Shown here: piece by piece, positions 34,718 to 44,393 of the stretch | Layout of the letters: every line of letters begins with the position of its first letter | How positions within the stretch are numbered: the first letter of the stretch is position 1 | From: Patescibacteria group bacterium | Lineage (GTDB): Bacteria > Patescibacteriota > Minisyncoccia > Phycocordibacterales > Phycocordibacteraceae | Reading direction: 5' to 3' | NCBI GenBank assembly: GCA_018970465.1 | Contig: JAGWWI010000005.1 | Span: 1 to 45,504 of the forward strand | DNA: 45,504 nt | Program-made: the position numbers and the translations under genes | Notes under the pieces: model-generated | What the model saw: the letters and a program-made list of their open reading frames with translations, nothing else | The model's database searches: none | Told to the model about the DNA's origin: nothing

Positions 34718-35625
34718 CCCGCGCCGCCTTCGCGCTCCTCGCGGGCCTCGCGGCGGCGGGCGCCCTGCTCGCGCTCGCGCTCCGCTCGCTCCGGCGCGAG
34801 ACGGCGGCGCTCCGCGCCGAGCGCGCGGAGCGCAAGGCCGCGCTCGCCAAGACCTCGAAGCTCCTCATCGACAAGAACATGGAGCTCTTCGATCAGAACG
34901 TCGCGCAGCAGGAAGAGATCGCGCGCAAGGAGGACTTCATCGAGATCCTCTCGCACCAGCTCCGGACGCCGGCGACCGAAGTGCGCTGGGGCCTCGGCGC
35001 GCTCGGTGCCGAGATGAAGAAGAACGGCCGCGGCGGGCTCGAGCTCGCCTACTTCGAGAAGCTCGAGGCGAGCGCCGAGCGGATGGTCGCGCTCATCGAC
35101 GGCCTCGTGCGGCTCATGTCGCTTGAGGGCGAGGGGCGCCGGCCGGCCGTCGAGCCGTATGCGCCCGACGAGGTCGTCGCAGCCGCAGCCGCGGCGGCCG
35201 CGGCGCGCTTCGCCGACAAGAAGATCGCGCTCGAGTCGAAGCTCGCCTTCGGCGGCTCGATCACGTCGATCGACCGGGACGCGCTCGGCCTCGTCGCCGA
35301 TAACCTCATCGCGAACGCGTACGAATATACGCCCGATGGCGGGCGGGTCACTATCTCTACGGAGCAGGGCGCGGAGGGCGGCTTCGCCCTCTCGGTCGCG
35401 GACACGGGCGTCGGGATCTCGGAGGCGCGCCGCCCCACGATGTTCGTCAAATTCGAGCGCGGCGAAGCGGCGCGCACGATGAACAAGGGCGGCATGGGGC
35501 TCGGCCTCTACCTCGTGAAGAATATCGTAGAGAAGAACGGCGGGACGATCGGCTTCGAGAGCGCCGGGGAGGGGAAGGGCACCACCTTCCGCGTCGCGCT
35601 CCCGGCGAAGCGCAAGACCGCGTAG
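34714..35625 (+). CDS. Sensor histidine kinase
   Basis: IEILSHQLRTPATEVRW (H-box), DNLIANAYEYTPDGG, DTGVGIS, GGMGLGLYLVKNIVEKNGG; ATGA overlap with regulator. Confidence 0.93.
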   Translation: MTRAAFALLAGLAAAGALLALALRSLRRETAALRAERAERKAALAKTSKLLIDKNMELFDQNVAQQEEIARKEDFIEILSHQLRTPATEVRWGLGALGAEMKKNGRGGLELAYFEKLEASAERMVALIDGLVRLMSLEGEGRRPAVEPYAPDEVVAAAAAAAAARFADKKIALESKLAFGGSITSIDRDALGLVADNLIANAYEYTPDGGRVTISTEQGAEGGFALSVADTGVGISEARRPTMFVKFERGEAARTMNKGGMGLGLYLVKNIVEKNGGTIGFESAGEGKGTTFRVALPAKRKTA

Positions 35626-35643
35626 GTGGTATACTTCGCGGCA

Positions 35644-35898
35644 ATGCCAAAGAAGAGCGTAGATGAGAAGCTCGACGAGCTCGCGCAAATGGTGGCGCGA
35701 GGATTCATGGAGGTTCGTGGCGAAATGAAAGAGATGCGCGAGGAGCTGGCAGCCAAAGAAGATCTCGCGCAGATTCGCTCAGAAATGGCGACCAAGGCCG
35801 ACCTGCGGCAGCTCGACAAGACGTTCAACGTGCATCAGGTGCAGATCGACGATCTCGCTCGCCGTACGAAAGATCTGGAAGTGGCTACCGCGAAGTAA
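35644..35898 (+). CDS. Small coiled-coil hypothetical protein
   Basis: MPKKSVDEKLDELAQMVARGFMEVRGEMKEMREELAAKEDLAQIRSEMATKADL. Confidence 0.7.
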   Translation: MPKKSVDEKLDELAQMVARGFMEVRGEMKEMREELAAKEDLAQIRSEMATKADLRQLDKTFNVHQVQIDDLARRTKDLEVATAK

Positions 35899-35905
35899 GC
35901 CGCCG

Positions 35906-38074
35906 TCATTCGAGGTGGAGCGATGCGAGGGCCGCGCTCGCCCGCAGGGCGAGCGCGGGATAGCGGGCGAGCTCCGGGTCGGCCTCGATGAGCCGCTTCG
36001 CCTCCGTGCGCGCCGCCTCGACGAGCTTCAGATTGCGCAAGGCCTCCATCGCGATATCGGAGACGCCCCACTGCTTGCCGCCCGCGAGTTCGCCCGCGCC
36101 GCGGAGCGCGAGGTCGTACTCGGCGAGCTCGAAGCCGTTCTTCGCCTTCACGAAGGCGCTGAGACGCTCGCGGGTCGCGGGGCCCGAGGTCTGCGGGAGG
36201 ACGAAGCAGTACGCCTGGTGCGTGGAGCGGATCACCCGGCCGCGCAGCTGATGCAGCTGGGCGAGCCCGAAGCGCTCGGCGCCCTCGATAAGGATCACCG
36301 TCGCGTTCGGGACGTTGACGCCTACCTCGACAACGGAGGTCGCGACGAGGATCTGCGTCTCGCCCGCCGCGAAGAGCCGCATCGCCGCCTCCTTCGCCGC
36401 CGGTGTCATCTTGCCGTGGAGGATGCCGATCGTGGCGTCGGGGAAGACCTCTTTCTCTAAGCGCGCGGCCTCCGCGGTGACCGACTTCGCCTGGAGCGCG
36501 AGGGCTTTCGCCGGGTCGGGCTCGTCGATGCGCGGGCAGATCACGTACGCCTGGTGCCCGGCTGCGAGCTCAGCGCGAACGCGCGCGTACGCCTCCGGAC
36601 GCGCGCCCTTCTCGACGATCTTGGTGACGATCGGCTTCCTGCCGGCCGGCAGCTCGTCGAGGAGCGTGAGGTCGAGGTCGCCGTAGATAGTGAGCGCGAG
36701 GGTGCGCGGGATCGGCGTCGCCGTCATCGAGAGGAGGTGCGGCGTCGTCGGAGCGCGCCCGACGAGGCCGCGGCGGTGCGAGACGCCGAAGCGATGCTGT
36801 TCGTCGATAATCGCGTACGCGAGGTCCTTGAAGACGAGCGATTTCTCGATGATGGCGTGCGTGCCGATCACGATCGGGATGAGGCCGTCGGCGACGCGCT
36901 TCCTAAACGTCGCCTTCGAGAGCGCAGCCGACTCCTCGTACGGCACGCGGGAGGGGAAGACGCGGCATTCGCTCCCCGTCACGAGCCCGATCGGGATCGG
37001 GTGATCGCGGAAGTTGGCGACGAAGGTCGAGAAGTGCTGCTTGGCGAGGATCTCCGTCGGGCAGAGGTAGGCGACCTGGAGCGCGCCTGTCCGGCCGCGG
37101 GGCGCGGAGGTCGCGACCAGGTACGCGGTCGCCGCGGCGACCGCCGTCTTGCCGCTCCCGACGTCGCCCTCGAGGAGGCGGAGCATCGGCGAAGGCTTCG
37201 CGAAGTCGAGGACGATCGCCTCGATCGCGCGCGTCTGCGCGGCGGTCGCAGGGAAGGGGAAGGAGGAAACGAAGCTCGCGAGCCGCTCCCGCGCGGCGGC
37301 ATCGACCGCGACCGGGAGCGCGCGCGTCGCCGCGAGCTCCCGGCGGCGCCTCGCGAGCGCGAGCTGCAGCGCGAAGACTTCTTCGAAGGCGAAGCGCTTC
37401 TTCGCCGCCTCAGCATCCTTCGGCGCTCTTGGTGCGTGGATATAGAGGAGCGCCGCCTTAAGCGCGGGGAGCTTGTAGCGCGCACGGATGTCTTCGGGCA
37501 GCGGGTCCTCGAGCGCATCTGCCTTGAGCGACTCGAGCGCCTTCTTGACCGCGTGGAGGAACCAGAGCGAGGAGATGCCCTGGCTCTCCGGGTAGATAGG
37601 GTAGAGCCCTACCTCGCGCTCGGGATCAGCGGCGCCTTCGTGGAAGAGCGAGGCGTGGATCTGGCCCGCGCTCTTCTCGACGGCCGGGTTCGCGATGTAG
37701 GGCTTCTCCGCCGTCCCTGTCACCGCTCCCGCAACCTTCACAACCATCCCGTCGGCCAAGGTCTTCGCGATATAGGGCTGGTTGAACCACATGAGCTTGA
37801 TCCGCCCGCTCTCGTCCTCGAGCCAGGCCTCGGAGAGGGGGCGCTTGCTCTTCCAGGCCTTCCTGGTCTCCGGCTTCCGGATCGTGCCGTAGAGGGTGGC
37901 CTCGGCTCCGGGGCCGACCGTAGCAATCTGGGTCGACGGCCCGGATCGCTCGTAGCGAGAGGGGAAGTGGTAGAGCAGGTCGCGGATCGTCGCGATGCCG
38001 AGCTTCGCCAAGGCCTTCTTCTGCTCCGGCCGGAGCCGGGCGAAGTGCTTCTCGATCGGGTCCTCTGGGCGCAT
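35906..38074 (-). CDS. recG: ATP-dependent DNA helicase RecG
   Basis: LLEGDVGSGKTAVAA, IGTHAII, IIDEQHRFGVSHR, LSMTATPIPRTL, QLHQLRGRVIRS. Confidence 0.94.
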   Translation of the reverse strand: MRPEDPIEKHFARLRPEQKKALAKLGIATIRDLLYHFPSRYERSGPSTQIATVGPGAEATLYGTIRKPETRKAWKSKRPLSEAWLEDESGRIKLMWFNQPYIAKTLADGMVVKVAGAVTGTAEKPYIANPAVEKSAGQIHASLFHEGAADPEREVGLYPIYPESQGISSLWFLHAVKKALESLKADALEDPLPEDIRARYKLPALKAALLYIHAPRAPKDAEAAKKRFAFEEVFALQLALARRRRELAATRALPVAVDAAARERLASFVSSFPFPATAAQTRAIEAIVLDFAKPSPMLRLLEGDVGSGKTAVAAATAYLVATSAPRGRTGALQVAYLCPTEILAKQHFSTFVANFRDHPIPIGLVTGSECRVFPSRVPYEESAALSKATFRKRVADGLIPIVIGTHAIIEKSLVFKDLAYAIIDEQHRFGVSHRRGLVGRAPTTPHLLSMTATPIPRTLALTIYGDLDLTLLDELPAGRKPIVTKIVEKGARPEAYARVRAELAAGHQAYVICPRIDEPDPAKALALQAKSVTAEAARLEKEVFPDATIGILHGKMTPAAKEAAMRLFAAGETQILVATSVVEVGVNVPNATVILIEGAERFGLAQLHQLRGRVIRSTHQAYCFVLPQTSGPATRERLSAFVKAKNGFELAEYDLALRGAGELAGGKQWGVSDIAMEALRNLKLVEAARTEAKRLIEADPELARYPALALRASAALASLHLE

Positions 38075-38112
38075 GGGTGAAGTATACTTGGCATCTAATA
38101 CGTACTTACTGT

Positions 38113-39273
38113 ATGGCTAGCAAGAAGGCGGGAAGCAGGGACATTGTCGCGGCCTACAAGAAGCAGGGCGCGCGGATCGAGACGAAGGCGCGGGTCAAGC
38201 TCGGGGGCAAGGAGGACTTCTCGCTCTGGTACACGCCCGGGGTGGGCGCGGCATCCTCCCACCTCGCGAAGCACCCCGAAGACGCGCGGCGGATGAGCGT
38301 CAAGAAGAACTCGGTCGCGGTTATTTCCGACGGCTCCGCGGTGCTTGGCTTGGGGAACATCGGACCCTATGGCGCGTTGCCGGTGATGGAGGGCAAGGCC
38401 TTGATCTTCCGCGAGAAGGCGGGAGTCGACGCGTGGCCGATCGTTCTCGACGTGCATGAGCCGGAAGAGATCATCGCGGTCGCTAAGGCGATCGCGCCGG
38501 CGTTCGGGGGGATCAATCTGGAAGACATCGCAGCGCCGAAGTGCTTTGCGGTAGAGCGGGCCTTGATCGAGGCGCTCGACATCCCCGTGATGCACGACGA
38601 CCAGCACGGCACCGCGATCGTCGTTCTCGCGGGCCTCTTGAATGCGGCGAAGGTGGTGAAGAAACCGCTCGCGAAGCTGCGGGTCGTGGTGAGCGGCGCA
38701 GGCGCGGCAGGCGTCGCGACCGCCGGGCTCCTCGCCAAGGCGGGCGTGCGGGACATCGTGCTCCTCGACCGGCAGGGCACGATCTACGCGGGCCGCAAAG
38801 ACGCAACCGGGAAGAGTCTGGCGGGAGTGAAAGCAGAGCTCGCCGCGCATACGAACCCGCGCAAGGTCGCGGGCGGCTTGCGCGACGCGCTTACCGGGGC
38901 CGATGCGCTAATCGGCGTCTCGGGCCCCGGGCTCGCGACCGCAGCCGACATTGCGCGCATGGCCCCAGGCGCGATCGTCTTCGCGCTCGCGAACCCGATC
39001 CCCGAGATTTTCCCGGACGAAGCCAAGCGGGGCGGGGCAGTGGTCGTCGCGACGGGGCGCTCTGACTTCCCGAATCAGATCAACAACGCGCTCGTCTTCC
39101 CGGGCATCTTCCGCGGCGCGCTCGACAAGGGCGTGCGGAAGATCACCGACAAGACCAAGCTCGCCGCAGCAAAAGCGCTCGCGGCCTTGGTCGCGAAGCC
39201 TTCGGCCGACAAGATCATCCCCGACCTCCTCGACCCCCGCGTCGTCAACGCGGTCGCCAACTCCGTGCGCTAA
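38113..39273 (+). CDS. NAD(P)-dependent malic enzyme
   Basis: FSLWYTPGVGAASSHLAKHPEDA...SDGSAVLGLGNIGPYGALPVMEGKALIFREKAGVDAWPIVLD...HDDQHGTAIV. Confidence 0.93.
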   Translation: MASKKAGSRDIVAAYKKQGARIETKARVKLGGKEDFSLWYTPGVGAASSHLAKHPEDARRMSVKKNSVAVISDGSAVLGLGNIGPYGALPVMEGKALIFREKAGVDAWPIVLDVHEPEEIIAVAKAIAPAFGGINLEDIAAPKCFAVERALIEALDIPVMHDDQHGTAIVVLAGLLNAAKVVKKPLAKLRVVVSGAGAAGVATAGLLAKAGVRDIVLLDRQGTIYAGRKDATGKSLAGVKAELAAHTNPRKVAGGLRDALTGADALIGVSGPGLATAADIARMAPGAIVFALANPIPEIFPDEAKRGGAVVVATGRSDFPNQINNALVFPGIFRGALDKGVRKITDKTKLAAAKALAALVAKPSADKIIPDLLDPRVVNAVANSVR

Positions 39274-39276
39274 TTC

Positions 39277-39297
39277 TACGGCAGTCTGACTGCCGTA
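39277..39297. repeat. Palindrome TACGGCAGTC-T-GACTGCCGTA, left flank of Y1 transposase
   Basis: Exact inverted repeat; reverse complement equals the copy at 40001-40021. Confidence 0.9.
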
Positions 39298-39317
39298 AGG
39301 CGGTGTATTATCTTGGT

Positions 39318-39998
39318 ATGCGCGTCGAGCCGCATGCGATTGATTCATATGTGCACGTCGTGAGGCGCGGGGCCCGCGGGCTGCCCATTGTCGGAGATGA
39401 GTCGGACAAAAGGCGTTTCGTGCGGCTGCTCTTTTACATGAATGATACGTACCTGGATGAAAACTGGAGCAAAGCGGCTCGGTTAGGCGTATTCGAAAGG
39501 TTAGAAGGCTGGCCCGAGCGTGAGCCGCTCGTCTCCCTAATCGCGTTTACGCTCATGCCCAATCATACGCACCTCATCGCTCGAGTCGCACAGGAAGACG
39601 GGCTCCCGACATTCATGCGCAAGGTCGGCCAAAGTATGACGAATTATCACAACAAGAAATACCGACAAATGGGCAGCCTCTTTCAAGGTTCTTATCGCAG
39701 CAAGACCATTGCCGACGATGGATACATGCAGTACGCGGCGGCGTACGTTATGGTAAAGAACGTGTTCGAGCTGTATCCAAACGGCGGGTTGCGCGCGGGC
39801 ATGGAAGATTTCGAGACGGCGTGGCGATGGGCGATTGCCTACCCGTACTCAAGTCTCCGGGATTTCGTAAATGGAACATTTTCCCCCGTTCTGGACACCG
39901 ACCTGATTCGAGAGGTACTCCCGAGCCCGCACGAATTTAAGGGATTTAGCCGCGACGTGATCAAGGGCGGGAAATGGCTCGATGCTGACTTTGAATAA
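39318..39998 (+). CDS. Y1 (IS200-like/RAYT-type) HUH transposase
   Basis: AFTLMPNHTHLIARVAQEDGLPTFMRKVGQSMTNYHNKKYRQMGSLFQGSYRSKTI. Confidence 0.9.
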   Translation: MRVEPHAIDSYVHVVRRGARGLPIVGDESDKRRFVRLLFYMNDTYLDENWSKAARLGVFERLEGWPEREPLVSLIAFTLMPNHTHLIARVAQEDGLPTFMRKVGQSMTNYHNKKYRQMGSLFQGSYRSKTIADDGYMQYAAAYVMVKNVFELYPNGGLRAGMEDFETAWRWAIAYPYSSLRDFVNGTFSPVLDTDLIREVLPSPHEFKGFSRDVIKGGKWLDADFE

Positions 39999-40000
39999 CC

Positions 40001-40021
40001 TACGGCAGTCAGACTGCCGTA
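40001..40021. repeat. Palindrome TACGGCAGTC-A-GACTGCCGTA, right flank of Y1 transposase
   Basis: Reverse complement of the left-flank palindrome. Confidence 0.9.
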
Positions 40022-40110
40022 AGACACGCGCGGTGGCGCAGGCGGTGCGCTAACTTGCAGGCTTTAAAACACGTGGTATAGTAAGTTCAGGCAGAGAAGA
40101 GGGGGACCCA

Positions 40111-40491
40111 ATGTCTCGACATGTTCCCGTCAACCGGGAGAAGCTGAAAGAATTGCTCGACCTTGCCGATGAGGCACGGCCAATCGCCGACACGACAGAG
40201 CGCCAAGCCGTCCGCGACCGAGCCTCTCAGCTCGCGCGCGAGGCCTTCTACGGCTACGTGCCGGGCATCGAGCCTGACAACATGCGCCGCCTCTTGCTCT
40301 GGGAGCCAGGCGATGGTGAGCGGCGAAGCTGCGTCGGCGCGAGCTTCAAGAGCTCGCCCGACTACAACCCCGGCATCGACTGGCTGTCGGTCGGGGACGC
40401 GGTCCGAGCACTATGGATTGTCGACGAGAAGGTCAGCCCGAACCCAATCTTCTCTGTGGACATCCGCCATCTCGCATTCGAGATCGACTGA
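40111..40491 (+). CDS. Hypothetical protein
   Basis: 126-aa ORF MSRHVPVNREKLKELLDLADEARPIADTTERQAVRDRASQ... Confidence 0.6.
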   Translation: MSRHVPVNREKLKELLDLADEARPIADTTERQAVRDRASQLAREAFYGYVPGIEPDNMRRLLLWEPGDGERRSCVGASFKSSPDYNPGIDWLSVGDAVRALWIVDEKVSPNPIFSVDIRHLAFEID

Positions 40492-40499
40492 ACATCTCG

Positions 40500-40540
40500 G
40501 ACGCGAGAAAACGCGGCCCATGCGGCCGCGTTTTCGCGTT
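40500..40540 (+). terminator. Hairpin terminator between convergent genes
   Basis: ACGCGAGAAAACGCGGCC-catgc-GGCCGCGTTTTCGCGT. Confidence 0.8.
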
Positions 40541-40553
40541 CAGCAGGCTGTCT

Positions 40554-40943
40554 TTATACTGTCATGCCCCGCACTGTTCTCTTGGTTGCTGTAGGCCAGA
40601 GCGCGAGCGCGACGGCGATCGAGGCGATCGCGAGGTCGCGAAAGAGGATCTCGAAGTCGAAGGTGTTGAAGCCTACGATCGCGAGCAGGAGCGCGGCTGC
40701 GGCGAGCGCGGGCAGGCGGATCTTCCAGCCGGAGAGGACCCACACCGCGATGCCGACTTCGACAACGCCGAGTGCGTGCAAGAGGACGAGCGGGGAGACG
40801 GGGAGTGCGTGCACGAAGGGCGGGAAGTAACCCTCCCACGAGAGCGGGTCCGAGAGCGCGGCATACGGCGGGTAGAGGAAGGCGAAGGCGAGGCCGAGCC
40901 GGAGGACGAAGTGCGCGGCCGCCGCATTACTGGACCTGGACAT
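40554..40943 (-). CDS. DoxX-like membrane protein
   Basis: VLRLGLAFAFLYPPYAALSDPLSWEGYFP...LLHALGVVEVGIAVWVLSGWKIRLPA. Confidence 0.65.
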   Translation of the reverse strand: MSRSSNAAAAHFVLRLGLAFAFLYPPYAALSDPLSWEGYFPPFVHALPVSPLVLLHALGVVEVGIAVWVLSGWKIRLPALAAAALLLAIVGFNTFDFEILFRDLAIASIAVALALWPTATKRTVRGMTV

Positions 40944-41484
40944 TAACGGAGGTTGAGGCCGAAGCGCCCGTGTCGCCGCCCTTCTCGCCGGTGCCTGGCG
41001 CGGGAGCTGCCGCCGTCACGATGATCGTCCCCGTCATCGCGTGGTCGAGGTGATCGTGGTAGCCCCAGGTGCCGGCCTTGCCGAAGGTGAAGTTCCACGA
41101 CGAACCGGGCGCGCCTTCCGCGCACTCGTCGAAGGGCGCGAGGCCCGTGTAGCTTGCGGCGCAGTGCGTTGTCCGGCTCGTGCCGTCGTAGGCGGTGTGC
41201 GTCGGGTGCGGGTTCGAGGCGACCCACAAGGGCTGCGAGCTCTTGTTGACCCAGATCACCGTCTGGCCCTCGGCGATCGTGACGGAGGCGGGGGAGAAGC
41301 CCTGGTCGGTGTAGGTGACGGTCACGGGCGCGAGGACGGGTGCCGTAGTCGAGCTCATCGCCTCGGTCGAGGTTGCCGTCTCGGGCGCGGGCGCCGCGGA
41401 CCGCGTCGGGTGAGAGAATATATACCAGCCGCCGAGGGCGAGAATGATAACGAGTGCGATACCGCCGAGCCATCTGCTATCCAT
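40927..41484 (-). CDS. Membrane-anchored cupredoxin (plastocyanin-like) protein
   Basis: VTVTYTDQGFSPASVTIAEGQTVIWVNKSSQPLWVASNPHPTHTAYDG...GTWGYHDHLDHAMTGTIIV. Confidence 0.8.
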   Translation of the reverse strand: MDSRWLGGIALVIILALGGWYIFSHPTRSAAPAPETATSTEAMSSTTAPVLAPVTVTYTDQGFSPASVTIAEGQTVIWVNKSSQPLWVASNPHPTHTAYDGTSRTTHCAASYTGLAPFDECAEGAPGSSWNFTFGKAGTWGYHDHLDHAMTGTIIVTAAAPAPGTGEKGGDTGASASTSVNVQVQ

Positions 41485-41560
41485 AATCAGGGCATGAAAG
41501 TGCTAATGCTCACCACTATACCAAATGCTATAGTGTCGCCATACCGGTAACCCACCTGCC

Positions 41561-42124
41561 ATGGCGCTCTACATCATCCTCGGCATCCTCGTCCTGCTTC
41601 TCCTATTTATCTGGGCGAGCTTTAACCGCTTGGTGCGGCTCAAGAACCGCGCGAAGGAGGCCTGGTCGGATATCCAGGTGCAGCTGAAGCGCCGCTACGA
41701 CCTCATCCCGAACCTCGTCGAGACGGTGAAGGGCTACGCCGCCCACGAGTCGCAGGCGTTCGAGAACGTCACCAAGGCGCGCGCCGCCGCGATCTCCGCA
41801 GGGAGCTCGACGCCCGCGGCGCAGGCGCAGGCGGAGAACCAGCTCTCGGGCACCTTGAAGAGCCTCTTCGCGGTCGCGGAGGCGTATCCCGACCTCAAGG
41901 CGAATCAGAACTTCCTCGAGCTCCAGCGCGAGTTGCAGGACACCGAGGACAAGATCCAGGCCGCGCGCCGCTTCTACAACGGCACGGTCATGATGCTCAA
42001 CACCGCGGAGCAATCCTTCCCGGGCAACATGGTCGCCTCTGCCTTCGGCTTCGGCCCGATGGACCTCTTCGAGCTCTCCGCGGGCGAAGCGGCGGCGAAC
42101 GAGCCGGTCAAGGTGCAGTTCTAG
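41561..42124 (+). CDS. lemA: LemA family protein
   Basis: FNRLVRLKNRAKEAWSDIQVQLKRRYDLIPNLVETVKGYAAHE...RRFYNGTVMMLNTAEQSFPGNMVA. Confidence 0.95.
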   Translation: MALYIILGILVLLLLFIWASFNRLVRLKNRAKEAWSDIQVQLKRRYDLIPNLVETVKGYAAHESQAFENVTKARAAAISAGSSTPAAQAQAENQLSGTLKSLFAVAEAYPDLKANQNFLELQRELQDTEDKIQAARRFYNGTVMMLNTAEQSFPGNMVASAFGFGPMDLFELSAGEAAANEPVKVQF

Positions 42125-42126
42125 CC

Positions 42127-43833
42127 ATGCCGACGCGGCCGCTCGCCCTCGCCGCACTCCTCGCGCTCGGGCTCCTCGCTCCGCTTGGCGCGCGCGCCGC
42201 CGAGACCGAGCAGTACGCGACCGCGATCACGATAGCTCCCGACGCTTCGATCCGCGTCGTCGAGACGATCACGACCGACCCTTTGGGCCCGCACGGCATC
42301 TATCGAGACGTCCCCTTCGCGTTCACGACTGCTGACGGGCGCGCGGGGAGGCTCGCGATCACAGACGTCTCGGCGACCGACGAGAACGGCGCGCCCTACG
42401 AGGTCGTCGTCTCCGAGCAGGGCGGCAACGAGCACATCCGCGTCGGCGACCCGAACGTGACCGTCTCGGGAGTGAAGACGTACGTCATTTCCTACACGGT
42501 GCGGGGCGCGGTCGTGCCCTACCCGGGCTTCGACGAGCTCTACTGGAACGCGACGCCGCCCGGCTGGCAGGCGCCCGTCGCGAGCTCGAGCGCGCAGGTC
42601 GAGCTGCCTGCTCCAGTCCCCGTTGCGGCAGTGCGGAGCGCCTGCTACGAGGGCGCCGCAGGGTCGAAGGAGTCGTGCGCGATCGCGACGCGCGGGGACG
42701 TGAACGGCGTCACGGCGGTCGCCTTCGCTGGTCGCGCGCTCGCGCCGGGCGAGGGGCTCACGGTCGCGGTCGGCTTCCCGAAGGGGCTCGTGACGTATCC
42801 GCCACCTGTCCCGTGGTGGCGGCAGTGGCTCTTCACGCTCCTCGGCGGCGCGCTCCTTGTGCTTGCGGCCGCGTTCGCGATCGTCTTCGCAATCCGCGAT
42901 CGCAAAGGCCGCGGCGTCATCATCCCGATCTACGAGCCCCCGAGAGCGCAGAGCGGCCGGCCCTTGCGGCCCGCCGAGGCGGACGTCCTCGTCCACGGCC
43001 GGGTGGGGAGGCGCGCGTGGCCCGCGACCGTCGTCGACCTCGCCGTGCGCGGCCTCGTCACGATCGAAGAAGCGGCGGGCAGCTGGTGGACGCTCTGGCG
43101 CAAGGACTACCCCGTGAAGAGTACGGGCGCTGAACGAGCGGGCCTCGAGCCGTGGGAGGCGAGCTTCTTCGACGCGCTTCTTGCGGGCGGTACCTTCTCG
43201 ACGCGCGCGCTCCGCCGGGATACGGCCGCGGCTCGCGCGCTCTATATGAATGTCCAGCAAATTGAACAGGATCTCCGGAAAGAAGTCGCCACTGACACCG
43301 CTGCGTATGTCGTTGATCCGCAAACTGCTCGTGTCCGCAAAGTCGTACTGCTCGTCGGCCTTATAATCGGCTGTCTGAGCGCCTTCTTCTTGTCAGCGTT
43401 CGGCCGTGATGCGATGTTCGCGGGCTATCTCGTACTTGCGGCGACAGGAATCACGCTATATGTCCGCTCGGCGCGCGTGCGCCTCAATGCCGCAGGGGCC
43501 AAAGAGCGCGAGGATTGGCTCGGCTTCAAGCTCTACCTCGAGACGGCAGAGAAGTATCGCTTGGAGAATCTGACGCCCGATCAATTCCAGAAATTCTTGC
43601 CCTACGCGATGGTCTTCGGTGTGGAGAAGAAGTGGGCCAGGGCGTTCGCGGGGATCGCGATGCCGCCGCCCGCTTGGTATAGCGGGAGCGCCGCGAATGC
43701 GGGCGTGTTCTCGGCGAGCGCGTTCACCGCAAGCTTCAGCAACAGCTTCGCTGCCTCCGGAGCCGGGGGCGCGTCGGGCGGGGGCGGCGGGGCAGGGGGC
43801 GGGGGTGGCGGCGGAGGCGGGGGCGGGTGGTAG
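42127..43833 (+). CDS. DUF2207 membrane protein with poly-Gly tail
   Basis: ITIAPDASIRVVETITTDPLGPHGIYRDVPF...C-terminal GASGGGGGAGGGGGGGGGGGW; follows lemA. Confidence 0.85.
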   Translation: MPTRPLALAALLALGLLAPLGARAAETEQYATAITIAPDASIRVVETITTDPLGPHGIYRDVPFAFTTADGRAGRLAITDVSATDENGAPYEVVVSEQGGNEHIRVGDPNVTVSGVKTYVISYTVRGAVVPYPGFDELYWNATPPGWQAPVASSSAQVELPAPVPVAAVRSACYEGAAGSKESCAIATRGDVNGVTAVAFAGRALAPGEGLTVAVGFPKGLVTYPPPVPWWRQWLFTLLGGALLVLAAAFAIVFAIRDRKGRGVIIPIYEPPRAQSGRPLRPAEADVLVHGRVGRRAWPATVVDLAVRGLVTIEEAAGSWWTLWRKDYPVKSTGAERAGLEPWEASFFDALLAGGTFSTRALRRDTAAARALYMNVQQIEQDLRKEVATDTAAYVVDPQTARVRKVVLLVGLIIGCLSAFFLSAFGRDAMFAGYLVLAATGITLYVRSARVRLNAAGAKEREDWLGFKLYLETAEKYRLENLTPDQFQKFLPYAMVFGVEKKWARAFAGIAMPPPAWYSGSAANAGVFSASAFTASFSNSFAASGAGGASGGGGGAGGGGGGGGGGGW

Positions 43834-43844
43834 CATAGCGGCAT

Positions 43845-44342
43845 ATGATCGAACCCAAGGAGAAAGAGCTGCATCGCATCGCGGTGACGGGCATCATCTG
43901 GAAGGAGGAGGGCGGCGCGCGCACGTACCTCATCACCAAGCGCGCGCCGCACAAGAAGGCCTGGCCCGGCAAGTGGACGGTGCCCGGGGGCGGCATGCAG
44001 GTGGATGATTACATCAACGAAGAGAAGACCTTCGCGAACGAAGAGAGCCCGCAGTGGTACAACGCCGTCGAGAAGACGCTGCGGCGCGAGATCAGGGAGG
44101 AGGTGGGGCTCGAGGTCTCGGACATCGGGTACCTGCTCGACGTCGCGTTCATCCGCCCCGACGGCATCCCCGCGATCGTGCTCTCCTTCTACTGCCAGTA
44201 CGCCTCCGGCGAGGTGGCGCTCGACGAGGACGCGACGGAGTACGCCTGGATCACCGCCGCCGAGGTGGGCGACTACGAGCTCATCCAGGGCATCGACCAC
44301 GAGATCACGCTCGTCGAGGAGCGGCTCGCGGGCCGGCCCTAG
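43845..44342 (+). CDS. NUDIX hydrolase
   Basis: KWTVPGGGMQVDDYINEEKTF...AVEKTLRREIREEVGLEV. Confidence 0.88.
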   Translation: MIEPKEKELHRIAVTGIIWKEEGGARTYLITKRAPHKKAWPGKWTVPGGGMQVDDYINEEKTFANEESPQWYNAVEKTLRREIREEVGLEVSDIGYLLDVAFIRPDGIPAIVLSFYCQYASGEVALDEDATEYAWITAAEVGDYELIQGIDHEITLVEERLAGRP

Positions 44343-44393
44343 CGCGCGGCGCAGGGCGCCGCGCGCGGCCGCCGTCTTTGCTAGAATGGGCGC

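Noticed and set aside
43740-43833. Poly-Gly coding tail considered as a repeat anomaly
   Set aside because: Glycine-rich C-termini are typical of DUF2207/TPM-type membrane proteins.
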